Positions 9,739 to 18,101 of a DNA stretch of 64,000 bases are shown here, piece by piece. The stretch's first letter is position 1, and each line of letters begins with the position of its first letter. Under the pieces are notes generated by a model. That model made no database searches. It saw nothing but the letters and a program-made list of their open reading frames with translations, and had not been told where the DNA came from. The position numbers and the translations under genes are program-made. Origin of the DNA: a virus; IMG/VR virus record IMGVR_UViG_3300025584_000449, positions 1 to 64,000 of that record. The stretch is one strand, 5' to 3'.

Positions 9739-11354
9739 TGGCCGAATTAAAGACAAACTCAACAGCAGGAAATGCAAAAATTATTAGTTATGATAATAGT
9801 TTGTATATTATCCCAATAACTAACTATTTAAATTCTGTTTTAAATTTTAGATATGACTCTCTTGAAGGTATATGGGGGATTGATGTACCTTATGGAGTAA
9901 AAGATAGGCCACTACAGGGAGTATATCGTACAGACGAGTACGTAATTGACGATAATGACACAACCCCTGGTACTGGCGATGACACCTACCATGATATGGC
10001 AGAGTGGTTCTCAGATAAGGTATTAAATATTTATAGTCCTGGCGTTGCTATAAAAGGTGACCAATATTTAAAGAAAATTCAAGTACGTCCTAAATTTGAA
10101 TGGGATACTACAAATACTCCTGGCCCATTAGATGTTACTGTTTCTACTGGTTTTTATTATACCTTTATTGCACAAGCTTCACAGTATTCAACATATCATT
10201 ATGATCTAGATGGCTGCGGATTTATAACGCCTACTCAATACCCAAAAGAATTATCTAAAACATTTTCTGTATCTAGCTCATCTGACTTTGGAGATTTACT
10301 AGAGATAGAGCTTGGAGATAAAGATTTATACTTAGTTGGCCCACTACAAGAGGAAGGATCTTTTAAGTTTCCCGGCAGTGTAGATAGTGCAGGAATTAAT
10401 TTCGGACCTAATTCCGTTTTCGATGATCCTACTACTCAGCCATACTCTGTTTCCATGTGGGTAAAACCAAATGAACTTGGTGTGGCGGGGGGATCTGGAC
10501 GATCAGGTAGACTGTTTTCTATAGGAACTTGGAGTTCAACTGTGGGCCATGGCTTCTTAATTGGTATATATAAGTCAGCAACTACAGATCTTTATAGCTT
10601 TCATATATATCAGGCTACTACAGACAATTCTTCTTATAATCTTCACACCTCAATAGCTATACCTGATAATGAATTAGATAAATGGTACCACATAGTAGCA
10701 ACGTTTGATTATGATGCTCCAGAAAGTACATTAACTTTATACCTAGATGGGGAATATGCTAATGATGTTTCATATAGTGCTTATCCTCCCAAACCACCGA
10801 ATACGAATGAGGATGCTTGGGTATTAAGATATTCGACCACTGATACCTCTCCTCCTGACGGTGAACATATATCTACAGTTAATCTAGTAGCGATTTGGGA
10901 TGAAGTCTTAGCGGCGGGCGCTATTAGAGATTTATATAATAATCCTATGCAAGATCTTAGAAACAATACTAATAAATATTTACAGTCTGATGCCTTACGA
11001 AATTATTGGAAATTTAATATTAATTCTGATGTTGTAACAGATCTTTGTGAGGATAATAATGGGGTAGTAAATAATTCTTACAATTATATGAAGTATGAAA
11101 CTCCTGCATTAACCGCAAATTACTTGGATGACTCAATTATTATATACCCAACAATGGACCTAGGAGGACTTTCAGGGTGGAGTAGTGGTAGTACAACAAG
11201 AATGTTTATAGATTGGAGAGAAGTTACTCTACACATGATTCATAAGTTATCATTTAATAAGTCCCAGTTTAACTTAACTGCCCCAGGTAGCTTATTACCT
11301 CAATTTCTAAATATAGAAAATTATATTACAACTACTTTTATAGAGAACGTATAA
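9738..11354 (+). CDS. LamG-domain fibre/adhesin protein
   Basis: 538 residues. The N-terminus (MAELKTNSTAGNAKIISYDN) belongs to the family shared by neighbouring fibre genes. A LamG-like domain covers about residues 225-395: YSVSMWVKPNELG, WYHIVATFDYDAPESTLTLYLDG and a late VNLVAIWDEVLAAGAI element. The tail is unrecognised. It overlaps the genes on both sides by one base (TAATG), typical of coupled translation. Inferred role: minor fibre or adhesin exposing a carbohydrate-binding jelly roll. Confidence 0.75.
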   Translation: MAELKTNSTAGNAKIISYDNSLYIIPITNYLNSVLNFRYDSLEGIWGIDVPYGVKDRPLQGVYRTDEYVIDDNDTTPGTGDDTYHDMAEWFSDKVLNIYSPGVAIKGDQYLKKIQVRPKFEWDTTNTPGPLDVTVSTGFYYTFIAQASQYSTYHYDLDGCGFITPTQYPKELSKTFSVSSSSDFGDLLEIELGDKDLYLVGPLQEEGSFKFPGSVDSAGINFGPNSVFDDPTTQPYSVSMWVKPNELGVAGGSGRSGRLFSIGTWSSTVGHGFLIGIYKSATTDLYSFHIYQATTDNSSYNLHTSIAIPDNELDKWYHIVATFDYDAPESTLTLYLDGEYANDVSYSAYPPKPPNTNEDAWVLRYSTTDTSPPDGEHISTVNLVAIWDEVLAAGAIRDLYNNPMQDLRNNTNKYLQSDALRNYWKFNINSDVVTDLCEDNNGVVNNSYNYMKYETPALTANYLDDSIIIYPTMDLGGLSGWSSGSTTRMFIDWREVTLHMIHKLSFNKSQFNLTAPGSLLPQFLNIENYITTTFIENV

Positions 11355-12043
11355 TGGCTAAAATAATGACTGATAGTAAGGTAGGAAATGACCTTATTCT
11401 AACTAATAAAAAACTTATTGACCAGGGACCACTTGCATTTAGATATCATGAATTTCCTTTAAGCATAATATATAAAGGAGACAACGAAGTAGGTGAGGCC
11501 GACCCGTATGATAAATTTAATGGTCCAGAAAATTATACAATGTTTAGATTTAATACAGACTATGGGGTTGAGCTATTACACAGAAATATTGATGGGTCGT
11601 ATGTTCACGACCATAGAAACTCTTCTGCAATGTCTAAAATTGAGTTATCAGAAAATAGTGGAACTGACCCAGTATTATTTGGGTATATGGTGCTTCCTTT
11701 TAATTTTAGACTTCAAGGTTTTTATTTTTATGCTGATAAAATTAGATGGGATAGGCCAGATGATGTAGAAGGTTGGGGAGAAAATTTTAAGATCGATGAA
11801 TATCGACTATATAAAAACAATGATGCCCCCAATGTAACTGTGTATGATAATAATATAGAAGAGCCAGCAACTGCTCATGGCTCTTGGTATCAGAACCTTC
11901 TTATAGAAATTAATTGTGAATCAGAGCCAGTAGGTTACACTGATTTTCTTTCTGGTGATTTGCTCAAATTAACTTTTTTAGCATCTAAAGACTATGCTAG
12001 ATTTTCTGGAGTATCTATGGGAGTTTGGGGAGTAAAGATATAA
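11354..12043 (+). CDS. Small fibre-cassette protein with shared N-terminus
   Basis: 229 residues, no recognised domain. Its N-terminus (MAKIMTDSKVGNDLILTN) matches the Met-Ala-x-Ile/Leu-Lys-x-x-Ser-x-x-Gly-x pattern of the adjacent fibre genes, so it is probably a paralogue of their attachment segment carrying a different, shorter head. It is rich in aromatic and acidic residues. TAATG overlaps at both ends place it in the same operon. Function beyond virion structure cannot be stated. Confidence 0.65.
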   Translation: MAKIMTDSKVGNDLILTNKKLIDQGPLAFRYHEFPLSIIYKGDNEVGEADPYDKFNGPENYTMFRFNTDYGVELLHRNIDGSYVHDHRNSSAMSKIELSENSGTDPVLFGYMVLPFNFRLQGFYFYADKIRWDRPDDVEGWGENFKIDEYRLYKNNDAPNVTVYDNNIEEPATAHGSWYQNLLIEINCESEPVGYTDFLSGDLLKLTFLASKDYARFSGVSMGVWGVKI

Positions 12044-13011
12044 TGGCAAATATAAAAAAGAGCTCTACTTTAGGAAAATCAAAAATATTATCTATTAATG
12101 ATAGTTCTGAGTTAACACTATACCCACAAGAACTTAGAAGTAGATTTATAAATCTAAAATATGCTAATGTTGGCGTGAAATATAACCATTGTAGTGTTAT
12201 ACATAAATCGTTTAATGTTGGAGTTCTTATAAACCAATCTCAAATGGGTGATTTAGAGGATTATGGGCCTGTTGGCTGGTTTGGGCCTGATTCAAAGCCA
12301 GATGATTGTGTAGGCCATTGTGCGCAATCTCCTGGGTATGATATGATGCCGGATCTTACTACTGGAATACGAGGAATTGATGGAGAAAGTGGAGACGCAG
12401 ACTACTACTTAAATTATTATAATACAGGACAAGGGATGGAGATTAAAGGGTGGACTTATTTAAAAACACAGGCTCATTACTTTAGAAAAAGTGTTAAAAT
12501 TATATCTTGTACTTTTTCAGCTAGAATAAATGGGTTTGATGAGGATTCTGGACACTTAAGGCAAGATTTTATTAGCTATGCAGGATCTAGCACAAAAGAC
12601 GGTCTTGGTGTAAAGCTATTAATAAAAGATTCTTCTGATACAAGATCTTTTAATTATGGTGTTGATGGGCACGACGATTTACATGCTGCATCTTTTCAGC
12701 CTGATTTATTACATGACTTTGATGCGTCACTTATAGGTGATTCTCATCAGATTCGACCGTATGCTAAAAATACCTTTCATAAAGCAAAGCTAGTCCCTAA
12801 AATATCTGAATTTTCTCATAGTCCAAATTCTTTTGTGTTCACTCATATAATGACTCCTGATAGCCCAGTAGTTGTTGATGCCTCAAGCTTAGTATGTGGT
12901 GCTGTTTGTATAGGCACTCTTGAAGGATTTGGCGACCATGGCTATGGATCTTACTCAAATTTTGTAGGAAAAGACTTTAATGTTTGTATAGAATATGCTT
13001 TATTAGAGTAA
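12043..13011 (+). CDS. Fibre-cassette protein with shared N-terminus
   Basis: 322 residues from the ATG at 12043, which overlaps the previous stop by one base like its neighbours; an upstream TTG at 12025 would add six residues but has no such junction. The N-terminus MANIKKSSTLGKSKILSIND matches the family shared by the three preceding genes. The body has several His, Asp and Gly residues and no recognised domain. It is the last gene of the fibre cassette, and a promoter-like sequence follows it. Confidence 0.65.
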   Translation: MANIKKSSTLGKSKILSINDSSELTLYPQELRSRFINLKYANVGVKYNHCSVIHKSFNVGVLINQSQMGDLEDYGPVGWFGPDSKPDDCVGHCAQSPGYDMMPDLTTGIRGIDGESGDADYYLNYYNTGQGMEIKGWTYLKTQAHYFRKSVKIISCTFSARINGFDEDSGHLRQDFISYAGSSTKDGLGVKLLIKDSSDTRSFNYGVDGHDDLHAASFQPDLLHDFDASLIGDSHQIRPYAKNTFHKAKLVPKISEFSHSPNSFVFTHIMTPDSPVVVDASSLVCGAVCIGTLEGFGDHGYGSYSNFVGKDFNVCIEYALLE

Positions 13012-13016
13012 TTCAT

Positions 13017-13045
13017 TTGCTTTTTTACTTTTAAAGTAGTATATT
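13017..13045 (+). promoter_or_regulatory. sigma70-like promoter
   Basis: TTGCTT, a 17-base spacer and TATATT lie in the 69-base gap before the gene at 13081. The -35 box is weak but the -10 box is the same TATATT seen at eight other sites in this window. Confidence 0.5.
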
Positions 13046-13080
13046 TAAGCATCAATAACCCTAACCGTTTAAAGAAGATA

Positions 13081-13317
13081 ATGGAAAATACACAACCAAC
13101 AATGACTATTAAAGAGCAAATAGATGCTCTAACCTCTTCACAAGGGCAAAGAGCTACAGAAGTGAAGAGATTAAATGATGTAGAGCAAGAACTCATCGCA
13201 AAAAGAACACATCTTAAAGAGCAAATGACTTTTACAGCTGGGCAAATTGACGCACTAAAATCAGTCATGCCTCCTGAAGTAGAGCCCGAGCCATTGCCTG
13301 AAATAGAAGAAGACTAA
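13081..13317 (+). CDS. Small coiled-coil protein
   Basis: 78 residues. The central part (about 10-60) is heptad-like and rich in Glu, Gln, Lys and Leu, predicting a coiled coil. The tail is Pro- and Glu-rich. AAGAAG just upstream of the ATG may be its ribosome binding site. The stop is directly followed by the next ATG. No function is recognised; it may be a virion or lysis accessory protein given its place before a membrane protein and the endolysin. Confidence 0.65.
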   Translation: MENTQPTMTIKEQIDALTSSQGQRATEVKRLNDVEQELIAKRTHLKEQMTFTAGQIDALKSVMPPEVEPEPLPEIEED

Positions 13318-13911
13318 ATGTTTGATTTTAAAGGACTTACCAAATTTTTTGATAAACCAAAAAGAGTTTGGGCGTTCTTTTTAATGCTCGGAATGATCGC
13401 AGCATTTACACAGGGTAAAAAAGTAAACACTGTGTATGTTGTTGGAGACGAAGTAGTTACAGTAACAGACACACTTTATCAGACAAAGTGGAGAGTTAAG
13501 AAAGAGGTAGAAGTAAGAACTGACACCTTGGTAGTGTCTTATACTGATACTCTAACTCAAACAGTTCATGATTCTATTTTTGTAACAAACGTCGCAGAAA
13601 TCGACACAATATTAGGTGATGATGGAGAGCTTAATGTTAAGTATTATTATACTCCGTCTATGTTTGATATAACCTGGAACCCGTATCCTATAGAAGTTAG
13701 GTGTAAACAAATACTTGGTGGACAAGTAAGCTTAGTAGACCCAAGAGATAATTTCATTAAGTTTGGAATTGGTCTTGGTGCTGGACAAACCTGGGATAAT
13801 AAATTTAATTATTCTGGGCTAATTACAGGACGTATTGGATCTTATGGATCTTACCTGCAAGCAAGCAGGTACGACGGATACACATTGGGAGTGTTTTATG
13901 AATTTAAGTAA
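13318..13911 (+). CDS. Membrane-anchored protein, possible lysis/envelope factor
   Basis: 197 residues. One hydrophobic segment (about 17-32, VWAFFLMLGMIAAFT) is followed by a Thr/Val-rich stretch with repeated TDTL motifs (about 40-95) and a Gly/aromatic C-terminus with alternating beta pattern. The topology is an N-terminal anchor with an external domain, compatible with a spanin-like or envelope protein, but no family is recognised. It starts right after the previous stop, and the next gene starts inside its last 14 bases. The endolysin is two genes downstream. Confidence 0.6.
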   Translation: MFDFKGLTKFFDKPKRVWAFFLMLGMIAAFTQGKKVNTVYVVGDEVVTVTDTLYQTKWRVKKEVEVRTDTLVVSYTDTLTQTVHDSIFVTNVAEIDTILGDDGELNVKYYYTPSMFDITWNPYPIEVRCKQILGGQVSLVDPRDNFIKFGIGLGAGQTWDNKFNYSGLITGRIGSYGSYLQASRYDGYTLGVFYEFK

Positions 13912-14320
13912 ATTAGGATTTAAAAAAGAAGCTGATATATACCTTGGGCCAAAAGACCAAAAGGTACCTACTAAAGTTACCGCTGAAGGAATATTTGTAG
14001 GAGCTACTAAAGATTGGGAAGCAAAAGCTAAGGATCTGGATAGTATGTTAAAAAAGCATAAGTCTATTCAAAAAACAAGAGCAGCGTATGTAAAAAAATA
14101 TCCTAAGGATTATACTACAGTTTCTATGAAGTCAGAGAAAATTCCTAAAAAACCAATATTTTTTGGAAAGAAAAAATATAAAGCAAAAATGCAAGAATTA
14201 AATCAACATCCTAAAGTTTATTTACAAGTATTTAAAGCTGGTGGAAAAGAACAAATTCAATTTTATAATGATATAGCTAGAGGGCACAAAGAGAAAACCC
14301 TCGTAAAGAAAAAGAAATAG
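13898..14320 (+). CDS. Basic Lys-rich hypothetical protein
   Basis: 140 residues from the ATG at 13898 (MNLSKLGFKKEADIYLG), which overlaps the end of the previous gene; a start further upstream at 13835 would overlap it by 77 bases and is less likely. Very rich in lysine (KKYKAKMQE, KTLVKKKK), so it may bind nucleic acid or another virion component. No domain is recognised. Confidence 0.6.
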   Translation: MNLSKLGFKKEADIYLGPKDQKVPTKVTAEGIFVGATKDWEAKAKDLDSMLKKHKSIQKTRAAYVKKYPKDYTTVSMKSEKIPKKPIFFGKKKYKAKMQELNQHPKVYLQVFKAGGKEQIQFYNDIARGHKEKTLVKKKK

Positions 14321-14342
14321 TTGCTGGAAAGAATAAAAAATA

Positions 14343-14906
14343 ATGTTTAAATTCAGTTGGAAAAGATTTGTTAATTTCTTTAAGAAAGCTACTCATGTAG
14401 AGCTTAAAGATGTGCGAAAAGAACTACCTTGGCACGAGACTAGAAAATGGGCTAAAAGGTCATTGTCTCGTATAGACAAGATCATAGTTCATCAAGCTCT
14501 ATGTACTACATCTGCAAAGAGTATAAATAAGTATCATATTACACCAGCTGAAAATAATCACTTATCTAAAGATGGCGCTCCTCATATAGCATATCATTAT
14601 GCTATTGACTTTAATGGAGATGCTTTGTTTTGTAATTCGCATACCGATGTGACATGGCACTGTAAAGGTAAAAATACTTCTAGTCTCGGTATAGTAGTTT
14701 GTGGTGACTTTGACTATCCTGGGCAAACAAAGGTTAGTGAAGCTCCTAGTAAAAAACAAATGAAAAATTTAAAAAAATTATTAAACTATTTAAAGAAAGA
14801 ATTTAATCTGAAAGATCAGGATGTTTATGGCCATTGCGATTTTGGTAAACCAAGCTGTCCTGGTATTGCAATATACAAGCTTATTAATGAAAGGAAAGCT
14901 GTATGA
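14343..14906 (+). CDS. N-acetylmuramoyl-L-alanine amidase endolysin
   Basis: 187 residues, of the Amidase_2/PGRP family that includes T7 lysozyme. It cleaves the amide bond between MurNAc and L-alanine in peptidoglycan. Likely zinc ligands are H50 (IIVHQ), H164 (YGHCDF) and C172 (SCPG). K169, just before the cysteine, and Tyr 85 match the T7 catalytic pair. The N-terminal 40 residues are basic (FSWKRFVNFFKK) and replace a signal peptide, so release probably needs a holin. The stop overlaps the next start (ATGA). It is the main lysis enzyme candidate in the window. Confidence 0.92.
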   Translation: MFKFSWKRFVNFFKKATHVELKDVRKELPWHETRKWAKRSLSRIDKIIVHQALCTTSAKSINKYHITPAENNHLSKDGAPHIAYHYAIDFNGDALFCNSHTDVTWHCKGKNTSSLGIVVCGDFDYPGQTKVSEAPSKKQMKNLKKLLNYLKKEFNLKDQDVYGHCDFGKPSCPGIAIYKLINERKAV

Positions 14907-15994
14907 AATCTATTCTGTCTATGTCGCTTGATATAGTGGATGGAGTTGTAGAGGGAAATTTTGAAAAGATTTCTCAAATTACTGAGCCATTAAGTGATGA
15001 CGCTAAAACTGCTTACATTCCTAGCCTAGAAGAGCAAGGTCTTATGGCAGACTCATCCTGTGCTTTACGGTTGTTTCATCCACACTCTGGCGTATTAAAC
15101 AAATACGCTCATAATACTAAAGAAATAACAGAAATTAATGTAGCCTATTTATTAGACAGCATGGACTCTTTGCCAGAAGAAGTAGTAAAGACCGCAGCGG
15201 CTAACTTAATTTGTGCTTGTAATCATTATAAGCTAACTGTTCCTAAATCTTTAGAAAAATACGCATCATCAAAATATATTGATAACTTAATAGATATCAG
15301 AGATATTGATGAAGTAAGCTATCTAGATAAAATTGCTAGCAACGCCGATCAATTTTATGCACTAGAGCAAGAAAAAACATATCCACTAAATACTCAAGCT
15401 GATGTAGAAAAAGCTGCTGAGTATTTTGATGTTTATGAGGATAAGTTTCCTTTAGCTAAGAAGTATGAGTTTGCCTTAAATACTAAGAAAGCTGTTGATC
15501 GATTATCTATGGAATTAGATGACAGTTCAGCCATCAAATGTGCAAGTTTAGTATCAGATGTATTTAATGAGGACTTCTACAATCATGTCCAGGTACGTAA
15601 GGGCTATTTAAAAGATCACGAAGATGACCAAGAGCTAGTTGATGCTTACGATAGCCTGATTAAATCTGCTGATGAGCATGGTCCTACAAAGACTGCTTCT
15701 TTATTATATGATATTGATAAGAAAGCAAACTTACTTAGCAATTATGGGCACGGAATTGAAGATGCCGTTATTAGTACTTTAGCAGAAAAAAGTCCTGATC
15801 TATCTACTATAGACGGACAGACCATCTCGAAAACAGCATTATTTAAATTGGCTAGCACTAAAGATATTAATAAGAATTTAACTGACTTAGTTGGCACTGA
15901 AACCATCGCTGAATTAAAAGGTGACGAGGGACTAGCTGTTTTACAAAGTCTTCCCAAGCCTATTAGACAAGAAATACTAGAGCGTTTAGAGTAA
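14903..15994 (+). CDS. Hypothetical virion-region protein (363 aa)
   Basis: 363 residues, acidic and almost wholly alpha-helical by composition, with many Lys/Ala/Glu/Leu segments. There is no signal peptide, membrane segment or recognised motif. It overlaps the endolysin stop by ATGA and ends on the A of the next ATG (TAATG). Its place between lysis and portal genes suggests a structural or assembly protein, but that rests only on position. Confidence 0.6.
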   Translation: MKSILSMSLDIVDGVVEGNFEKISQITEPLSDDAKTAYIPSLEEQGLMADSSCALRLFHPHSGVLNKYAHNTKEITEINVAYLLDSMDSLPEEVVKTAAANLICACNHYKLTVPKSLEKYASSKYIDNLIDIRDIDEVSYLDKIASNADQFYALEQEKTYPLNTQADVEKAAEYFDVYEDKFPLAKKYEFALNTKKAVDRLSMELDDSSAIKCASLVSDVFNEDFYNHVQVRKGYLKDHEDDQELVDAYDSLIKSADEHGPTKTASLLYDIDKKANLLSNYGHGIEDAVISTLAEKSPDLSTIDGQTISKTALFKLASTKDINKNLTDLVGTETIAELKGDEGLAVLQSLPKPIRQEILERLE

Positions 15995-16272
15995 TGATTT
16001 TTGAATTAATTATTATTGCCGAACTGGGTGGACTATTATTTATAGGATCTAAGCTTTTAAAATCTATTAAAGGTATTAAGAGATCTGTAGTTATGTCTCC
16101 TCATGTAAATGGAAAGAGTTTTGACTCTTCTAGAATAGATGTGATGGACGTAGAAATGCCTACAGTTAATGTTGCTACACCTAGTGACTCTAATATAACT
16201 TCAGAGAGCTCTACCGTAGACACTTCTAGTACTACGGATAAACTAAGAAAGCTAAGAGGAAAACGTGGCTAA
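15994..16272 (+). CDS. Small N-terminally anchored membrane protein
   Basis: 92 residues. Residues 1-20 (MIFELIIIAELGGLLFIGSK) form a hydrophobic anchor, followed by a basic patch (KSIKGIKRSV) and a Ser/Thr-rich polar tail ending in KLRKLRGKRG. The positive-inside rule predicts a cytoplasmic tail. It overlaps the actin-like gene by 8 bases and could be a membrane partner or adaptor for that filament protein; this is inferred from position only. Confidence 0.6.
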   Translation: MIFELIIIAELGGLLFIGSKLLKSIKGIKRSVVMSPHVNGKSFDSSRIDVMDVEMPTVNVATPSDSNITSESSTVDTSSTTDKLRKLRGKRG

Positions 16273-17287
16273 AGGTCTTGATTGTGGAACTGGTAATTAT
16301 GTAGCATGCCTCTCTGATAAGGTGAAAACCCAGAGAAATGCTTTTATTACAATTGACCAGTCAATGAATACTAAGAAATCGTTAAAGCGATTAAATATTC
16401 CTTATGTAGAAATAAATAATAAATTACATGTTATAGGAAAAGCAGCTTTTGAGTACGCTCAAGTTTTTGGTAACGTAGCATTACGTAGACCAATGGCTGA
16501 TGGGCTTTTGAATCCTAAAGAGCGAGATGCACTTCCTGTACTTAGATCTATTATATATGAATTATTAGGTGAGCCAGAGACTCCAGGTGAGCGTGTTATA
16601 TACTGTGTTCCTGGTACCCCTATAGATAAAGACACTATGGTAGATTACCATGAATCAGTCCTCCAGAGCCTTATAGACGGCTTAGGTTACAGCTCACGAG
16701 CTATTAACGAGGCTGAGGCTCTAGCATATACAGGGTTGGTAGATAATAACTTAACTGGAATAGCAATCTCATTTGGCGCAGGTATGTGTAATGTAGGAAT
16801 CTTTTATGGTGGGATGACGGCTAAGGCTTTTAGTGTCAGTAGGGGTGGGGATTTTATTGATCACCACGTTGCTCTCGATACAGGTATTTCGCAAGCTAGA
16901 GCACAGTTTATTAAAGAAGAGTCCTCCACTGATATTGGTAATTCTAAGTTAGTGGTTGAAGAAGGAATCGCTAGCCTATCAGAGAAAGATCTTACAGTAG
17001 AGCAAAGGGCTATACAAACATACTATGGAGTATTAGTTAGATATCTATTAAGTAATATAGGTAAACAATTTGAGGCTGCAGAAGATATCCCAGCATTTAA
17101 AGATCCTGTTCCTATAGTTGTTGGTGGAGGAACTGCCATGACTAAAGGATTCTTAGACGTATTTAATAAAGAATTAGAAAGTTCAGATTTTCCAATTAAT
17201 ATTTCAGAAGTTAGGCTGGTAGAAGATCCATTTAATGCAGTAGCAAGAGGGTGTTTTGCTGATGCGCTACTAGAAGAGGAAGAATAA
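16265..17287 (+). CDS. Actin/ParM-like ATPase
   Basis: 340 residues of the actin/Hsp70/ParM superfamily. Visible ATP-binding elements are phosphate-1 GLDCGTGN (residues 4-11), connect motif NEAEALAY (about 153-160), phosphate-2 ISFGAGMCNVG (about 167-177) and adenosine motif VVGGGTAMTKG (about 282-292). Length fits ParM/AlfA-type segregation actins rather than Hsp70. The start is GTG at 16265 inside the previous gene. Phage actins can segregate genomes or position DNA in the cell. Its place among late structural genes is unusual for plasmid-type segregation, so a role in positioning virions or packaging is possible. The family call is strong, the role is inferred. Confidence 0.85.
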   Translation: MAKGLDCGTGNYVACLSDKVKTQRNAFITIDQSMNTKKSLKRLNIPYVEINNKLHVIGKAAFEYAQVFGNVALRRPMADGLLNPKERDALPVLRSIIYELLGEPETPGERVIYCVPGTPIDKDTMVDYHESVLQSLIDGLGYSSRAINEAEALAYTGLVDNNLTGIAISFGAGMCNVGIFYGGMTAKAFSVSRGGDFIDHHVALDTGISQARAQFIKEESSTDIGNSKLVVEEGIASLSEKDLTVEQRAIQTYYGVLVRYLLSNIGKQFEAAEDIPAFKDPVPIVVGGGTAMTKGFLDVFNKELESSDFPINISEVRLVEDPFNAVARGCFADALLEEEE

Positions 17288-17598
17288 TGCTATTAAAATT
17301 AGGATTTAAAAGTAAACAACAATTATCCAATAATGAAGATTCTTTCAAGAATGTTAAAGGTGTGATTGCAGGCGGATTATCCGGATTAACCACTGCTATA
17401 ATTACCCACCCATTAGAAACGATACAGGTAAATCAGCAAGTAGAAAAAAGTACAAAAAAAACTAAAAGTTTAAAAGCTTTATATAAAGGATTTCCTGTAA
17501 GAGCTGTAAGATCTGTTATAAGCATGGGTGTTGGGTTTGGTGCGTATAACGCATACATGAGAGCACTAGATAAGAAATGGACTAAAACTACACTATGA
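17287..17598 (+). CDS. Single mitochondrial-carrier-like repeat protein
   Basis: 103 residues. Residues about 25-95 fit one repeat of the mitochondrial carrier family (Mito_carr): a first helix with the family's GGxxG pattern (IAGGLSGLTTAIITHPLE), the P-x-[DE]-x-x-[KR] motif as PLETIQ, Gln pairs after it, and the second half YKGFPVRAVRSVISMGVGFG plus AYNAYMRAL, which follows the family's Y-x-G(6-7)R pattern closely. The matrix helix between them is shorter than usual. Normal carriers have three such repeats, so a single one would have to oligomerise. It is fused end to end with the actin-like gene and overlaps the next gene by four bases. Confidence 0.6.
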   Translation: MLLKLGFKSKQQLSNNEDSFKNVKGVIAGGLSGLTTAIITHPLETIQVNQQVEKSTKKTKSLKALYKGFPVRAVRSVISMGVGFGAYNAYMRALDKKWTKTTL

Positions 17599-18101
17599 AC
17601 CCAACATTAGTAGCTATTACAGCAGCTTTAGAAACATACGATAATGACTCTATTACTAGACTCTATCCTATGTTATCTGATAATGAAGTTAAAAAAATAC
17701 AAGTATTAAATGTATTGCAAACGTCAAGAGCTGCCTATGAGGATATGCATGTTTTTGAAAATGCTGTATTAGTTTTGAATGGCATAGATGCAGATGTTAC
17801 AAAGATTGAAGGCTGTGAGCCAAAGCATATTTGGAAAGCTTTAATTATTATAAAAAATATGCATCCTGATGTAGAACTATCACATGAAATTAAAATGTAT
17901 ATTAAATATATATTTAGTGATTATGGTTATAATTTTTATCCTCCTAATTTTAGTCTTGGGAAAGAGGACATGTTAAAAGATTTAGAATCAGCTGCGTTAG
18001 GTGCTCAGACAGGACCGGAACTAGATGATAATTCAGCATTCGACATTCAACTAACTAGATACTTATTAATAAAAGAGTACTTAACAAGGAGTAACATTTA
18101 A
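17595..18101 (+). CDS. Hypothetical helical protein upstream of portal
   Basis: 168 residues, acidic, alpha-helical by composition, with no recognised motif. It overlaps both neighbours (ATGA at its start, TAATG at its end) and lies directly before the portal gene, where phages often have a head-assembly or packaging protein. Function is not recognised. Confidence 0.55.
   Translation: MNPTLVAITAALETYDNDSITRLYPMLSDNEVKKIQVLNVLQTSRAAYEDMHVFENAVLVLNGIDADVTKIEGCEPKHIWKALIIIKNMHPDVELSHEIKMYIKYIFSDYGYNFYPPNFSLGKEDMLKDLESAALGAQTGPELDDNSAFDIQLTRYLLIKEYLTRSNI

Noticed and set aside
12951-13268. 105-residue minus-strand ORF across 12951-13268
   Set aside because: It overlaps two well-supported plus-strand genes and a promoter and is rich in Cys and Ser as antisense shadows are.
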